This document shows, piece by piece, positions 17,533-25,032 of a stretch of DNA of 55,019 nt. Position 1 is the stretch's first letter; each line of letters starts with the position of its first letter. The DNA comes from a virus. Made by a program: the position numbers and the translations under genes. The DNA is taken from positions 1-55,019 of the IMG/VR virus record IMGVR_UViG_3300028557_000047; one strand, 5' to 3'. The notes beneath the pieces were generated by a model. It was not told where the DNA came from. It saw only the letters and a program-made list of their open reading frames with translations, and made no database searches.

Positions 17533-18084
17533 ATGGCTTTTAACATTAACGACATGAGAAGTAATCTTAAGTTTGGTGGAGCTCGCCCAACACTCTTTCA
17601 GGTTACTATCACTAACCCGGTAAACCCGGTTGCGGATATTCAGATTCCGTTTCTTGTTCGGACTACCTCTCTTCCTGCCTTTAATCTTGGCACGGTTGAG
17701 GTTCCTTACTTTGGGCGTAAAATGAAGGTGGTCGGTGACCGCACATTTGAACCGTGGTCCACTACTGTTATCAATGATGAAGACTTTGCCATCCGAAATT
17801 CACTTGAGGCTTGGTCTTCCGCAATGAATACCAATCTTACTAACGCTCGGAACCTTCCTAGTTCTGCTCCAGCAGAATATAAGTCTACCGCTCAGGTCAT
17901 TCAGTTTGGTAAGAAGGGTGAAATTCTGCGAGAATATCGCTTTAACGGTTGCTGGCCTTCAGAAATCTCAAGTATCGACCTAGACTGGGATCAGACTGAC
18001 ACCATTGAAACTTTCAATGTCACATGGCAGTATGATTGGTTTGATGTTACTCGCGGCACCACAGTCGATGGTACTGTTATCTAA
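17533..18084 (+). CDS. gp19: Tail tube protein gp19
   Basis: A 183-residue tube subunit that stacks in hexamers inside the sheath. Recognised by FNINDMRSNLKFGGARPTLF, VPYFGRKMKVVGDRTFEPW and the C-terminal IETFNVTWQYDWFDV, which are conserved in T4-like gp19. Length fits T4 (163) and cyanophage homologues. The 27-base gap from gp18 contains CTAATAAATAAAAG, a one-mismatch relative of the late octamer, and an AGGAGAAATA ribosome binding site. A strong hairpin follows the stop. Confidence 0.93.
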   Translation: MAFNINDMRSNLKFGGARPTLFQVTITNPVNPVADIQIPFLVRTTSLPAFNLGTVEVPYFGRKMKVVGDRTFEPWSTTVINDEDFAIRNSLEAWSSAMNTNLTNARNLPSSAPAEYKSTAQVIQFGKKGEILREYRFNGCWPSEISSIDLDWDQTDTIETFNVTWQYDWFDVTRGTTVDGTVI

Positions 18085-18094
18085 ATAATGAAAG

Positions 18095-18118
18095 GTGGGC
18101 GGGGGAAACTCCGCCCAC
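18095..18118 (+). terminator. GNRA-capped hairpin between gp19 and gp20
   Basis: A 10-bp stem (GTGGGCGGGG pairing with CTCCGCCCAC, one G-U) closed by a GAAA tetraloop. No U-tract follows, so rather than a classical terminator it may be an attenuator, RNA-stability element or processing site that sets tube versus portal mRNA levels. Confidence 0.6.
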
Positions 18119-18146
18119 ATCTATACAGATAGAAAGAAGTGACACT

Positions 18147-19694
18147 ATGGATCTATTTGGATTCGAGATTAAAAGAGCCAATAACGCAGTAAAGCCATTA
18201 CCTTCATTTGTAGCCGATGATAGAATTGACGGGTCCATGGTGGTCGAAGGCGGCATCCAAGGGTCCTATTTGGACCTTGATGGAGTAGTTCGCAACGAAA
18301 CTGAGCTAGTAAACCAATACAGAGAAATGACTCTGGCGCAGGAAATTGACCAGGCGCTAGATGACATTGTAAACGAGGCTATTGTAGGCGAAGCCGGAGT
18401 CAAGGTAGTAGAAATTAACCTTGAAAATCTAAAACAGCCCGATAGAGTAAAAAATATTATCCGAGATGAGTTTCAAACTATTCTAGAACTATATGACTTC
18501 AAGCATAATGGTTACGATATCTTTAGACGTTGGTATGTGGACGGGCGGCTTCCATACCATATTACTGTCGATCCAAAAGATACCAAAGCTGGGATCAAAG
18601 AACTTAGGTACATTGACAGCAGAAAAATCCGTAAAGTACGAGAGATCAAAAAGAATAAAACTGAAAACAATGTAATCGTGCAGGAGATAAAGTCCGAGTA
18701 CTATATCTATAATGAAGCCGGCTTCATTAAAACAATTCCGGGTATTGGGCGATCAGGTACCGCCTCGGGCATTAAGATTGCTAAGGATTCTATTATCTAC
18801 TGCACAAGTGGCCTAACAAATCCAGATGGTGACCAAACATACTCATATCTCCATAAGGCTATTAAGCCACTCAATCAACTTAAGTCACTCGAAGATTCAC
18901 TTGTTATCTATCGTATTTCCAGAGCGCCAGAACGTCGTATCTTTTATATTGACGTAGGCAATCTACCAAAGATTAAAGCTGAACAATATCTACGCGATAT
19001 TATGACTCGGTTCAAGAATAAAGTTGTCTATGACTCCAAGACTGGTCAAATCAGAGACGATAGAAAACATATGACTATGCTAGAGGACTTCTGGCTACCT
19101 AGGCGTGAAGGCAGCCGCGGCACAGAAATCTCTACACTAGCAGGAGGGCAGAACCTAGGCCAGATTGAAGACGTAGTTTACTTCCAGCAAAACTTGTTTA
19201 AGTCACTGAATGTTCCCATCACACGGCTTCTTCCAGAGACACAGTTTAGTGTTGGGCGTTCAGCAGAGATTAGCCGTGACGAAATTAAGTTTTCCAAATT
19301 CATTGATCGCCTACGGTCTAGGTTCTCCTTTATCTTTACTGAAGCTCTAAAGGTTCAACTTATCCTCAAAGGTACCGTGACACTTGAAGAATGGCCTGAA
19401 TTTGCTACCGCCATTACATATGACTATGGGCAGGACAACTATTTTGCGGAACTTAAAGAGACTGAAATTCTTCGTGATAGGATATCAATGCTGAGAGACC
19501 TGGACGATGCTGTAGGCAAATATTACTCTATTTCTTGGGTTCGTAAAAATGTGCTTAGGCAGTCTGAGGAAGATATTCAAGATATTGATAGAGAAATTGA
19601 AGAAGATAAAAAGAAATACGGCGAACCTATGGAGCAACAGACTCCGCAGCCAGATCAGCAACCAACAGCTCAGCCTAGCGAGCCGCCTAAATAA
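18147..19694 (+). CDS. gp20: Portal vertex protein gp20
   Basis: A 515-residue dodecameric portal. Diagnostic segments are EMTLAQEIDQALDDIVNEAI, FRRWYVDGRLPYH, the KAIKPLNQLKSLEDSLVIYRISRAPERRIFYIDVGNLPK block (the most conserved gp20 region, used for PCR surveys of T4-like phages) and NVPITRLLPETQFSVGRSAEI. Length matches T4 (524). The C-terminal 30 residues are a Gln/Pro-rich tail. GAAAGAAGTG precedes the ATG. Confidence 0.96.
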   Translation: MDLFGFEIKRANNAVKPLPSFVADDRIDGSMVVEGGIQGSYLDLDGVVRNETELVNQYREMTLAQEIDQALDDIVNEAIVGEAGVKVVEINLENLKQPDRVKNIIRDEFQTILELYDFKHNGYDIFRRWYVDGRLPYHITVDPKDTKAGIKELRYIDSRKIRKVREIKKNKTENNVIVQEIKSEYYIYNEAGFIKTIPGIGRSGTASGIKIAKDSIIYCTSGLTNPDGDQTYSYLHKAIKPLNQLKSLEDSLVIYRISRAPERRIFYIDVGNLPKIKAEQYLRDIMTRFKNKVVYDSKTGQIRDDRKHMTMLEDFWLPRREGSRGTEISTLAGGQNLGQIEDVVYFQQNLFKSLNVPITRLLPETQFSVGRSAEISRDEIKFSKFIDRLRSRFSFIFTEALKVQLILKGTVTLEEWPEFATAITYDYGQDNYFAELKETEILRDRISMLRDLDDAVGKYYSISWVRKNVLRQSEEDIQDIDREIEEDKKKYGEPMEQQTPQPDQQPTAQPSEPPK

Positions 19695-19719
19695 ATAGAA
19701 GGTACACAGGAGAACAACT

Positions 19720-21009
19720 ATGAGCATCATCGACCATATCCTAAAGGAAAAAGCAAGTTCAGTCTATTTTGAACTTTCACGCATGCTCGACGAGAAGGCA
19801 TCTGAAATTGCTTCTCAGTACAAAAATGAGTTTGACAAGGAGTGCTTTGACGATATCAATGAAAGCCCTCTTACCGGCAATCAGCACAAGATTGATGCCA
19901 ATAAAAACGGCAAACTTGATGCCCATGACTTTAAGCTCCTTCGTGCAAAAAATGATAAGCCGCCTTTCGATCAGCCTTATTCCAAGACTAAGGTGCACAA
20001 GGATGAGTATGGTAACGTAATCAGAAATGTTGCTAAGCGCCTAGCCAAGAAGGGTATGGCCGCTAACGAAGAAATGAGTCCGCAAGAAGCACATTACCGC
20101 AAACGTGGTTTCTATAGTTACGCACTCAAAGCTCCCACCCCAGCTGAGGCAATCGGCCATGCAATGAATACGATTACCGCGAAGTATGCAAAATCAAAGA
20201 AGAAAACTAACGAAGAAGCTGACCTTCATGAGCTGTCTAAAGAGAAGCTCGCAGATTACTTAGACAAGAGCCAAAGCGGCAGACAACACCCTACTCCCGA
20301 AAAGTTCCGTAAGTCAGCAAAAATGGCTACCATTGCGGCCAAAAAGATCGGGAAACGCTTCCCTGGTTCGGGGCAGGTAAGTGTTAAGGTCAAAGCGACT
20401 AACGAAGAAGCTGTTATTGACGAAAACGCGAAGGCATACGACGCTCACTTTGACAAGCAAACAGACGCAGTTAAAAACAGACTTAACCTCCATATGAGAA
20501 ACGGGTTGACATATCCCGAGGCGGTAGCAAAAACTAGAAAAGTGGGAAGCTCAGTAAAAGGTTGCACACCACTCAACGAAGAAGTTGAAGATGACGGCTG
20601 GTATGCTCATAAAGAAATGCACGGCAAGGTTTCAAAAGAAGATTGGAAAAAAGGCTGGAGATATAACAAGCTCCGCCCCAAGGTTCCTTTCTATCATGGG
20701 CCGACGAAGACGTACCACGCTAAAATTAAAGAAGAATATATGGATGAGAAGACACTCACCTCAGCTGAAATGAAAAAGCGGGAAGAAGTTGTCAAAACCA
20801 TCGAGCGTAAAAAAGAGCGCAAGGGATATGACCCCGGTGCTGACGAGGCTGTTTACGAGGATAAAACTCGAGTCGGAACCCTTGCACAGCGCACTCAAGC
20901 GTATCGTGATGACAAAGCAAAGGCGCTAAAAGGTAAGCAGCACAAACTCGACAAGAACAAGAACGGCAAACTTGATGCTCACGATTTTAAGCTATTGAGA
21001 AAAGATTAG
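19720..21009 (+). CDS. Portal-adjacent late protein with two EF-hand-like loops
   Basis: A 429-residue, Lys/Glu-rich, probably largely disordered protein of unknown function located where T4 carries prohead core genes. Two nearly identical 12-residue calcium-loop motifs sit near its ends: DANKNGKLDAHD (about residue 64) and DKNKNGKLDAHD (about 413), each inside a longer repeat reading (Q)HK(I/L)D..KNGKLDAHDFKLLR. The positions 1, 3, 5, 6 and 12 fit an EF-hand or dockerin loop. It contains several short NEE(A/M/V) spacers and a KKERKGYDPGADEAVYED segment that resembles part of the protein at 22224. A structural or scaffold role is inferred from location and the AATAAATA-type late box at 19690; AGGAG precedes the start. 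Confidence 0.6.
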   Translation: MSIIDHILKEKASSVYFELSRMLDEKASEIASQYKNEFDKECFDDINESPLTGNQHKIDANKNGKLDAHDFKLLRAKNDKPPFDQPYSKTKVHKDEYGNVIRNVAKRLAKKGMAANEEMSPQEAHYRKRGFYSYALKAPTPAEAIGHAMNTITAKYAKSKKKTNEEADLHELSKEKLADYLDKSQSGRQHPTPEKFRKSAKMATIAAKKIGKRFPGSGQVSVKVKATNEEAVIDENAKAYDAHFDKQTDAVKNRLNLHMRNGLTYPEAVAKTRKVGSSVKGCTPLNEEVEDDGWYAHKEMHGKVSKEDWKKGWRYNKLRPKVPFYHGPTKTYHAKIKEEYMDEKTLTSAEMKKREEVVKTIERKKERKGYDPGADEAVYEDKTRVGTLAQRTQAYRDDKAKALKGKQHKLDKNKNGKLDAHDFKLLRKD

Positions 21010-21039
21010 AATTACTGCTATTCCTGAATAATACAATAT

Positions 21040-21047
21040 GATAAATA
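21040..21047 (+). promoter_or_regulatory. Probable late promoter (one mismatch)
   Basis: GATAAATA, one base from the late consensus, 28-35 bases upstream of the next ATG, which has a strong AAGGAGGAC ribosome binding site. Confidence 0.45.
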
Positions 21048-21074
21048 TAAAGAACTCAACAAGGAGGACTTCTC

Positions 21075-21908
21075 ATGCCACAATGGGGCAATACGGACAA
21101 CACTGCTAACTCAGTCCTGTGGGGTGTATCACAGCTAAAGCAAGTTGCAAATTCAACTACTCAAACCAACCTATACGGCAATACTACACCTGATGCTTTC
21201 ATTAGCGGGCAGACAACCGGAGTGTTTGGTCTTGATACCACAGAAATTGGAGTTGCAAACAGCTCGGTTGTGGCATATGAAGTAACATTCACCGGCTCTG
21301 GTTATACAGCTAATGCCGCGGTTACAGTAAGCGGTACTGCTACCGCCAATGCTACTGCCAACTCAACCGGTCGCATCTCTGCTGTAAACATTGTTCTTCC
21401 TGGCAACTCATACACAACGGCTCCTACCGTCGCTGTAGCCGCGCCTGCCGCCATTACATTTTCTGCTAACTCTACCTCAGTTACAGTAGGGAACTCTACC
21501 GTTAAAGGGTTTATCACTCTAGGTGCCAATACTCTTTTCTTAAGTAACAATGATATTGTTAACTATCGTGTTCCAGCTGCAAATACAGCCGTTGGTGGTC
21601 TTGCCAACAACAACAACTATTTTGTCATCGTCGCAAACTCTACTGCGATCCAACTAGCCACCAATGCCGATGGTCCTGCAATCAATCTTGCTTCGGTTGG
21701 AACTGGTGCTCAACCTCACACCCTAACCGGGCAGGCAGCTCTTGCTACCGCTACTGTGTCTGGTGTTGCCTCTGGTGCCGCTCACGTAGGTTGGGTTCTT
21801 CGTACCGTAGGCAAAGGTGGGCGTGCAGGGCGGGTTCAATACGAAACACTAGTAGCAATGTCTGGCATTACCAGTGATGGTGAAGATACCATCCTGAAGG
21901 ATGCCTAA
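21075..21908 (+). CDS. Virion structural protein, function unknown
   Basis: A 277-residue Ala/Asn/Thr/Val-rich protein. The N-terminus (MPQWGNTDNTANSVLWG) and C-terminus (GWVLRTVGKGGRAGRVQYETLVAM...SDGEDTILKDA) match a family of structural proteins found near gp20-gp21 in marine T4-like phages. In between is a beta-rich region with an internal YTANAAVTVSG and FVIVANST. The VGNSTVKGFITLGAN piece echoes the low-complexity fibre genes at the left end. A head-decoration role is possible but not demonstrated by sequence. It sits in the capsid assembly block with a very strong ribosome binding site, suggesting abundant expression. Confidence 0.65.
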   Translation: MPQWGNTDNTANSVLWGVSQLKQVANSTTQTNLYGNTTPDAFISGQTTGVFGLDTTEIGVANSSVVAYEVTFTGSGYTANAAVTVSGTATANATANSTGRISAVNIVLPGNSYTTAPTVAVAAPAAITFSANSTSVTVGNSTVKGFITLGANTLFLSNNDIVNYRVPAANTAVGGLANNNNYFVIVANSTAIQLATNADGPAINLASVGTGAQPHTLTGQAALATATVSGVASGAAHVGWVLRTVGKGGRAGRVQYETLVAMSGITSDGEDTILKDA

Positions 21909-21935
21909 TAAATAAGCGGTAAGAAGGAGACAATT

Positions 21936-22220
21936 ATGAGTCAGACCAAAAACATCGTAGAGGCAGTAATGAATGAATCACCAACTACCGCGAAAGAGCT
22001 AGTATCAGAACTTCTTAAGAGTAAAGCCACCAATCGGGTGCTTGAACACAAAGAATATTTTAGCCGCACTCTGTTCACTGAAGAAGATGAACTTGAGGAT
22101 GACGATCTGGACCTAGACGATGAAGATGATTTTGATGATGACGCCGACGACTTTGATGACGATGATCTAGACTTGGATGATCTAGACCTAGACGACCTAG
22201 ACCTGGATGACGAGGACTAA
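21936..22220 (+). CDS. gp67: Prohead core protein gp67-like
   Basis: A 94-residue protein with a helical N-terminal half (TKNIVEAVMNESPTTAKELVSELLK) and a C-terminal half that is almost pure Asp/Glu/Leu (tandem DLDDLDLDD). This matches T4 gp67, an 80-residue prohead core component with a polyacidic tail that is cut to internal peptides by gp21. Composition, size and position between gp20 and gp21 support the call, while primary sequence similarity in the N-terminal half is modest. The LEHKE and VMNE segments may be gp21 cleavage sites. CTAATAAATA lies just upstream of the AGAAGGAGA ribosome binding site. Confidence 0.6.
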   Translation: MSQTKNIVEAVMNESPTTAKELVSELLKSKATNRVLEHKEYFSRTLFTEEDELEDDDLDLDDEDDFDDDADDFDDDDLDLDDLDLDDLDLDDED

Positions 22221-22223
22221 TCT

Positions 22224-22850
22224 ATGAAAAAATTCTCACAGTTCCTTGAACCTAAAAAAGGCGAGGCCTCAAAGGCCACTGGGTATCTCCGGGTCCGTTC
22301 ACCAGACGAGCAGCGGTTTCTTGATGCTCATAGGCTAGAGGTAACTCCTGATGCCAATGGCAATGACGACGATCTGTTCAAAGCCAAAACCATCAAGTAC
22401 ATTAAGCGTAAGCCAGAGCGCCATGGTTATGATGCTCCTAGAGATGCCGAAGTGAACGAAGCTACAATGTGTTCAGCCGATCGTAGAAAAGCTAGACTCA
22501 GAGAAAAGCTTAATGGCGCCAAAACAATGAAGGAAGATGCTAAGTCTGCTTCATACAGTGAGATTAACGTGCGCGAACCAAACGGCAAGATTGTTACTCG
22601 CAAGAAAAAAGACGTAATCAAGTTAGAGTCAATTCTTGATACAGATTATGGTGTGCCTATTATTCTTGAGTTTGCCGATCACACGGAACGGCTGCCGACC
22701 GCTAAGGAAGTTGCTCTAATGAGTGCAACTATTAACTCACTCTCAGAAGCTAACGCTAACGAGTTTATCATCACAGCGGAACGAAATGCTGCTGGCTTTG
22801 ATGCCATGCTTTCGTTTGCTATTGAAAACAAAGAACTACTGGGGGTCTAA
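22224..22850 (+). CDS. Prohead-core-region protein (gp68 position)
   Basis: A 208-residue protein in the position of T4 gp68, between the gp67-like gene and gp21. The N-terminus MKKFSQFLEPKK resembles the F-x-x-F-(I/L/V)-x-E peptides that target proteins to the T4 prohead core. About residues 55-75 read KYIKRKPERHGYDAPRDAEVNEA, closely like KKERKGYDPGADEAVYE in the protein at 19720. The C-terminal half (from 110) looks globular: ILEFADHTERLPTAKEVALM. Function unknown; core or scaffold role inferred. Confidence 0.5.
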   Translation: MKKFSQFLEPKKGEASKATGYLRVRSPDEQRFLDAHRLEVTPDANGNDDDLFKAKTIKYIKRKPERHGYDAPRDAEVNEATMCSADRRKARLREKLNGAKTMKEDAKSASYSEINVREPNGKIVTRKKKDVIKLESILDTDYGVPIILEFADHTERLPTAKEVALMSATINSLSEANANEFIITAERNAAGFDAMLSFAIENKELLGV

Positions 22851-23234
22851 ATGACATATAGTATTCAAGCAAATAGAAAGAATCTATCAGCAACACTGCA
22901 TTTCACTGCCAATTCTACTATCACTATTGCAGGTAATAATTCTGTTTCTAACGTCGCTATCGGCTCTGAAGTTCTAACTGGAGCATATATCACCCAGGCT
23001 TGGTGCGGAAGTTCATCTGGCGCAGGTGCCTATTGGAGAGTAAAGCGTGGCGCCAATACCGTGGCAGTCTTTGACTCTACTGCATATCTTGATTTTGCTG
23101 GTTGTGGCAATCCACTTACTCTAGATTCCACTGCAACCTTAGTAGTAGATTTGATCGGTGGCACTGACGGATTTTTGATTCTTGAATTGGCTAAGCAAGG
23201 CACATTGCCGTCACCGTATTTCACCCAGGAATAA
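22851..23234 (+). CDS. Small beta-rich virion protein
   Basis: A 127-residue protein starting immediately after the previous stop. It is predicted all-beta, with the motif TYSIQANRKNLSATLHFTANSTITIAG at the start and GAYWRVKRGANTVAVFDSTAYLDFAG in the middle, a pattern found in small structural proteins of marine T4-like phages. It has two Cys (WCGSSSG and FAGCGNP). No enzyme motif is present. Placed between core genes and the prohead protease, it may be a capsid accessory or decoration protein; that is an inference from synteny. Confidence 0.5.
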   Translation: MTYSIQANRKNLSATLHFTANSTITIAGNNSVSNVAIGSEVLTGAYITQAWCGSSSGAGAYWRVKRGANTVAVFDSTAYLDFAGCGNPLTLDSTATLVVDLIGGTDGFLILELAKQGTLPSPYFTQE

Positions 23235-23237
23235 ACT

Positions 23238-23906
23238 ATGAAGCTTATTACCGAAATTAACGAAGATGTAAAGTATGTGACTGAAGCCAAGGAAGATGGC
23301 ACCAAGTCGCTATACATCCAAGGCCCATTCTTGCAAGCAGAGATCACCAATCGTAATGGTCGGTGCTATCCTGCTAGCATTATGGAAAATGAGGTAAACA
23401 GATATACAAAGGAACTTGTGGGCTGTGGGCGCGCCCTTGGTGAACTTGGGCACCCTGACACTCCTGCAATTAATCTTGACCGGGTGTCACATATGATTGT
23501 AAGTCTAGTCCGTGAAGGTAATAACTGGAACGGCAAAGCTAAAATCATGAATACTCCAATGGGAAATATTGCTCGTGGACTTATCGAGGATGGAGTTCGG
23601 CTTGGAGTTTCTTCCCGTGGCCTTGGTTCACTAGAAAATAGAAATGGTATCAAATACGTTAAAGAAGACTTCCGTATCTCAACCGCCGCAGATATTGTAG
23701 CCGATCCTTCTGCCCCCGATGCATTTGTTAATGGCATCATGGAGGGAGTTGAATATTGGTATGACTCAAAGGGCGCTCTGGTCGCAGAACAAATTGCAGA
23801 TCGCGCCCGTAAGGATATCGAAACTCTAGCCAGAACTCGTAAGCTCACAGAAGCCAATAAACTTAAAGCTTTCAAGTCATATCTCAATCGTCTAACCAAG
23901 TCTTAA
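23238..23906 (+). CDS. gp21: Prohead maturation protease gp21
   Basis: A 222-residue serine protease of the T4 prohead family (herpesvirus-assemblin-like fold). The expected catalytic residues are visible: His72 in GRALGELGHPDTPAINL and Ser125/126 in LGVSSRGLGSL. YIQGPFLQAEITNRNGRCYP at the N-terminus is the family signature. It cleaves scaffold and capsid precursors after (L/I/V)-x-Glu sites and then itself. Its length matches T4 gp21 (212). It is the last gene before the gp22 late promoter. Confidence 0.95.
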   Translation: MKLITEINEDVKYVTEAKEDGTKSLYIQGPFLQAEITNRNGRCYPASIMENEVNRYTKELVGCGRALGELGHPDTPAINLDRVSHMIVSLVREGNNWNGKAKIMNTPMGNIARGLIEDGVRLGVSSRGLGSLENRNGIKYVKEDFRISTAADIVADPSAPDAFVNGIMEGVEYWYDSKGALVAEQIADRARKDIETLARTRKLTEANKLKAFKSYLNRLTKS

Positions 23907-23925
23907 AACCTAAGATCACCACTTT

Positions 23926-23933
23926 TATAAATA
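23926..23933 (+). promoter_or_regulatory. Late promoter for gp22
   Basis: Perfect TATAAATA 28-35 bases upstream of the gp22 ATG; AAGGAGATT is the ribosome binding site. Confidence 0.82.
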
Positions 23934-23960
23934 CCAGATAATCTATCAAGGAGATTACAT

Positions 23961-24986
23961 ATGTCCGAACTACCAGAAGATGACTACATTGACGATCTAG
24001 AAGATTATCTAGACGATGAAGAAGACGACCTAGAGCCCGTTGACGAATCCGCTGCATCCGATACACTTGCTCCAGGCAAGGGGTCTGGTGGTGGTGATCA
24101 GGGTCGCACTCAACTCATGGCCTCAGTCGTTGCTGCTATGGGCGGCATGGGCAAGGAAGACCTCAACAAGTTCAGTGAGGTTCTTGCTCAATTTGCCAAG
24201 AACAAGATGCCCGGCGCGGTTGATAACTCTGCCAAGAATAAGAACTCAATTCGTGCTACTGGTGTGGTTCGTGAGGATGTTGATGCTCTTTTTGAAGGCC
24301 AGGACCTATCCGAAGAGTTCAAGGCCAAGACCACTGCTCTGTTTGAAGCCGCAGTTTCAATCCAAGTTGAACTAGAAGTTGCTCGTCTCGAGGAAGCTTT
24401 TGAAGAACAGCTTGCAGAAGAAACGCAAGAGATTGAAACTCGCCTTGGTAAGTATCTTGACCACATTGTAGAAGAATGGCTCGAAGAAAATCAGATTGCC
24501 ATTGATTCTTCACTTCGGGTTGAAGCCACAGAGAACTTTATTGAAGGCCTTCGTAACCTATTCGCCGAGAACTTCATCGATGTTCCCGATGAGCGTCTAG
24601 ATATCGTTGGTGAACTATCGGCTCAACTTGAAGCCCTTGAGGATAAGCTAGATGAAGTAATCAATGAAAACATCGAACTCACTTCACTAGTCAATGAAGC
24701 CACACTAGAAGCTACATTCGAGGATGTTGCTGAAGGTCTTGCCATTACTCAAGTAGAAAAGCTACGCAATATTGCTGAAAACCTAAGCTTTGACTCGGTT
24801 GAAGAGTACAAGGAAAAGCTAGAACTCGTTCGTGAAAATTACTTCACTGCAAAACCAGCAACCTCAGAGTTATTCACCGAATCATTTGTTGCCCCAACTT
24901 CAATCTTTGAAGAAGCAGAAACCACAATTGCGGACCCTACAATGAATCGGTATGCCCAAGCCATCGCCAAAACCACTAAGAAATAA
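23961..24986 (+). CDS. gp22: Prohead core scaffold gp22
   Basis: A 341-residue scaffold. It starts with an acidic segment (DDYIDDLEDYLDDEEDDLEP), followed by a Gly-rich linker and then a long Glu-rich helical/coiled-coil region (about 115-290), as in T4 gp22. The C-terminal NRYAQAIAK(T)TKK is a strongly conserved gp22 terminus. It is longer than T4 gp22 (269). Several (L/I)-x-E sites suitable for gp21 digestion occur. It is translated from a late promoter and immediately precedes the capsid gene, whose own promoter boosts capsid over scaffold. Confidence 0.93.
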   Translation: MSELPEDDYIDDLEDYLDDEEDDLEPVDESAASDTLAPGKGSGGGDQGRTQLMASVVAAMGGMGKEDLNKFSEVLAQFAKNKMPGAVDNSAKNKNSIRATGVVREDVDALFEGQDLSEEFKAKTTALFEAAVSIQVELEVARLEEAFEEQLAEETQEIETRLGKYLDHIVEEWLEENQIAIDSSLRVEATENFIEGLRNLFAENFIDVPDERLDIVGELSAQLEALEDKLDEVINENIELTSLVNEATLEATFEDVAEGLAITQVEKLRNIAENLSFDSVEEYKEKLELVRENYFTAKPATSELFTESFVAPTSIFEEAETTIADPTMNRYAQAIAKTTKK

Positions 24987-24991
24987 GTTCT

Positions 24992-24999
24992 TATAAATA
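24992..24999 (+). promoter_or_regulatory. Late promoter for gp23
   Basis: Perfect TATAAATA 34-41 bases before the capsid ATG, followed by an AGGAGGGAAA ribosome binding site, the strongest seen in the window. Confidence 0.87.
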
Positions 25000-25032
25000 A
25001 AAAAACTAATCACCCATAGGAGGGAAAGAATT

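Noticed and set aside
23366-23899. Antisense ORF over gp21
   Set aside because: Ser/Arg-rich shadow of a well-supported gene, with no start signal.
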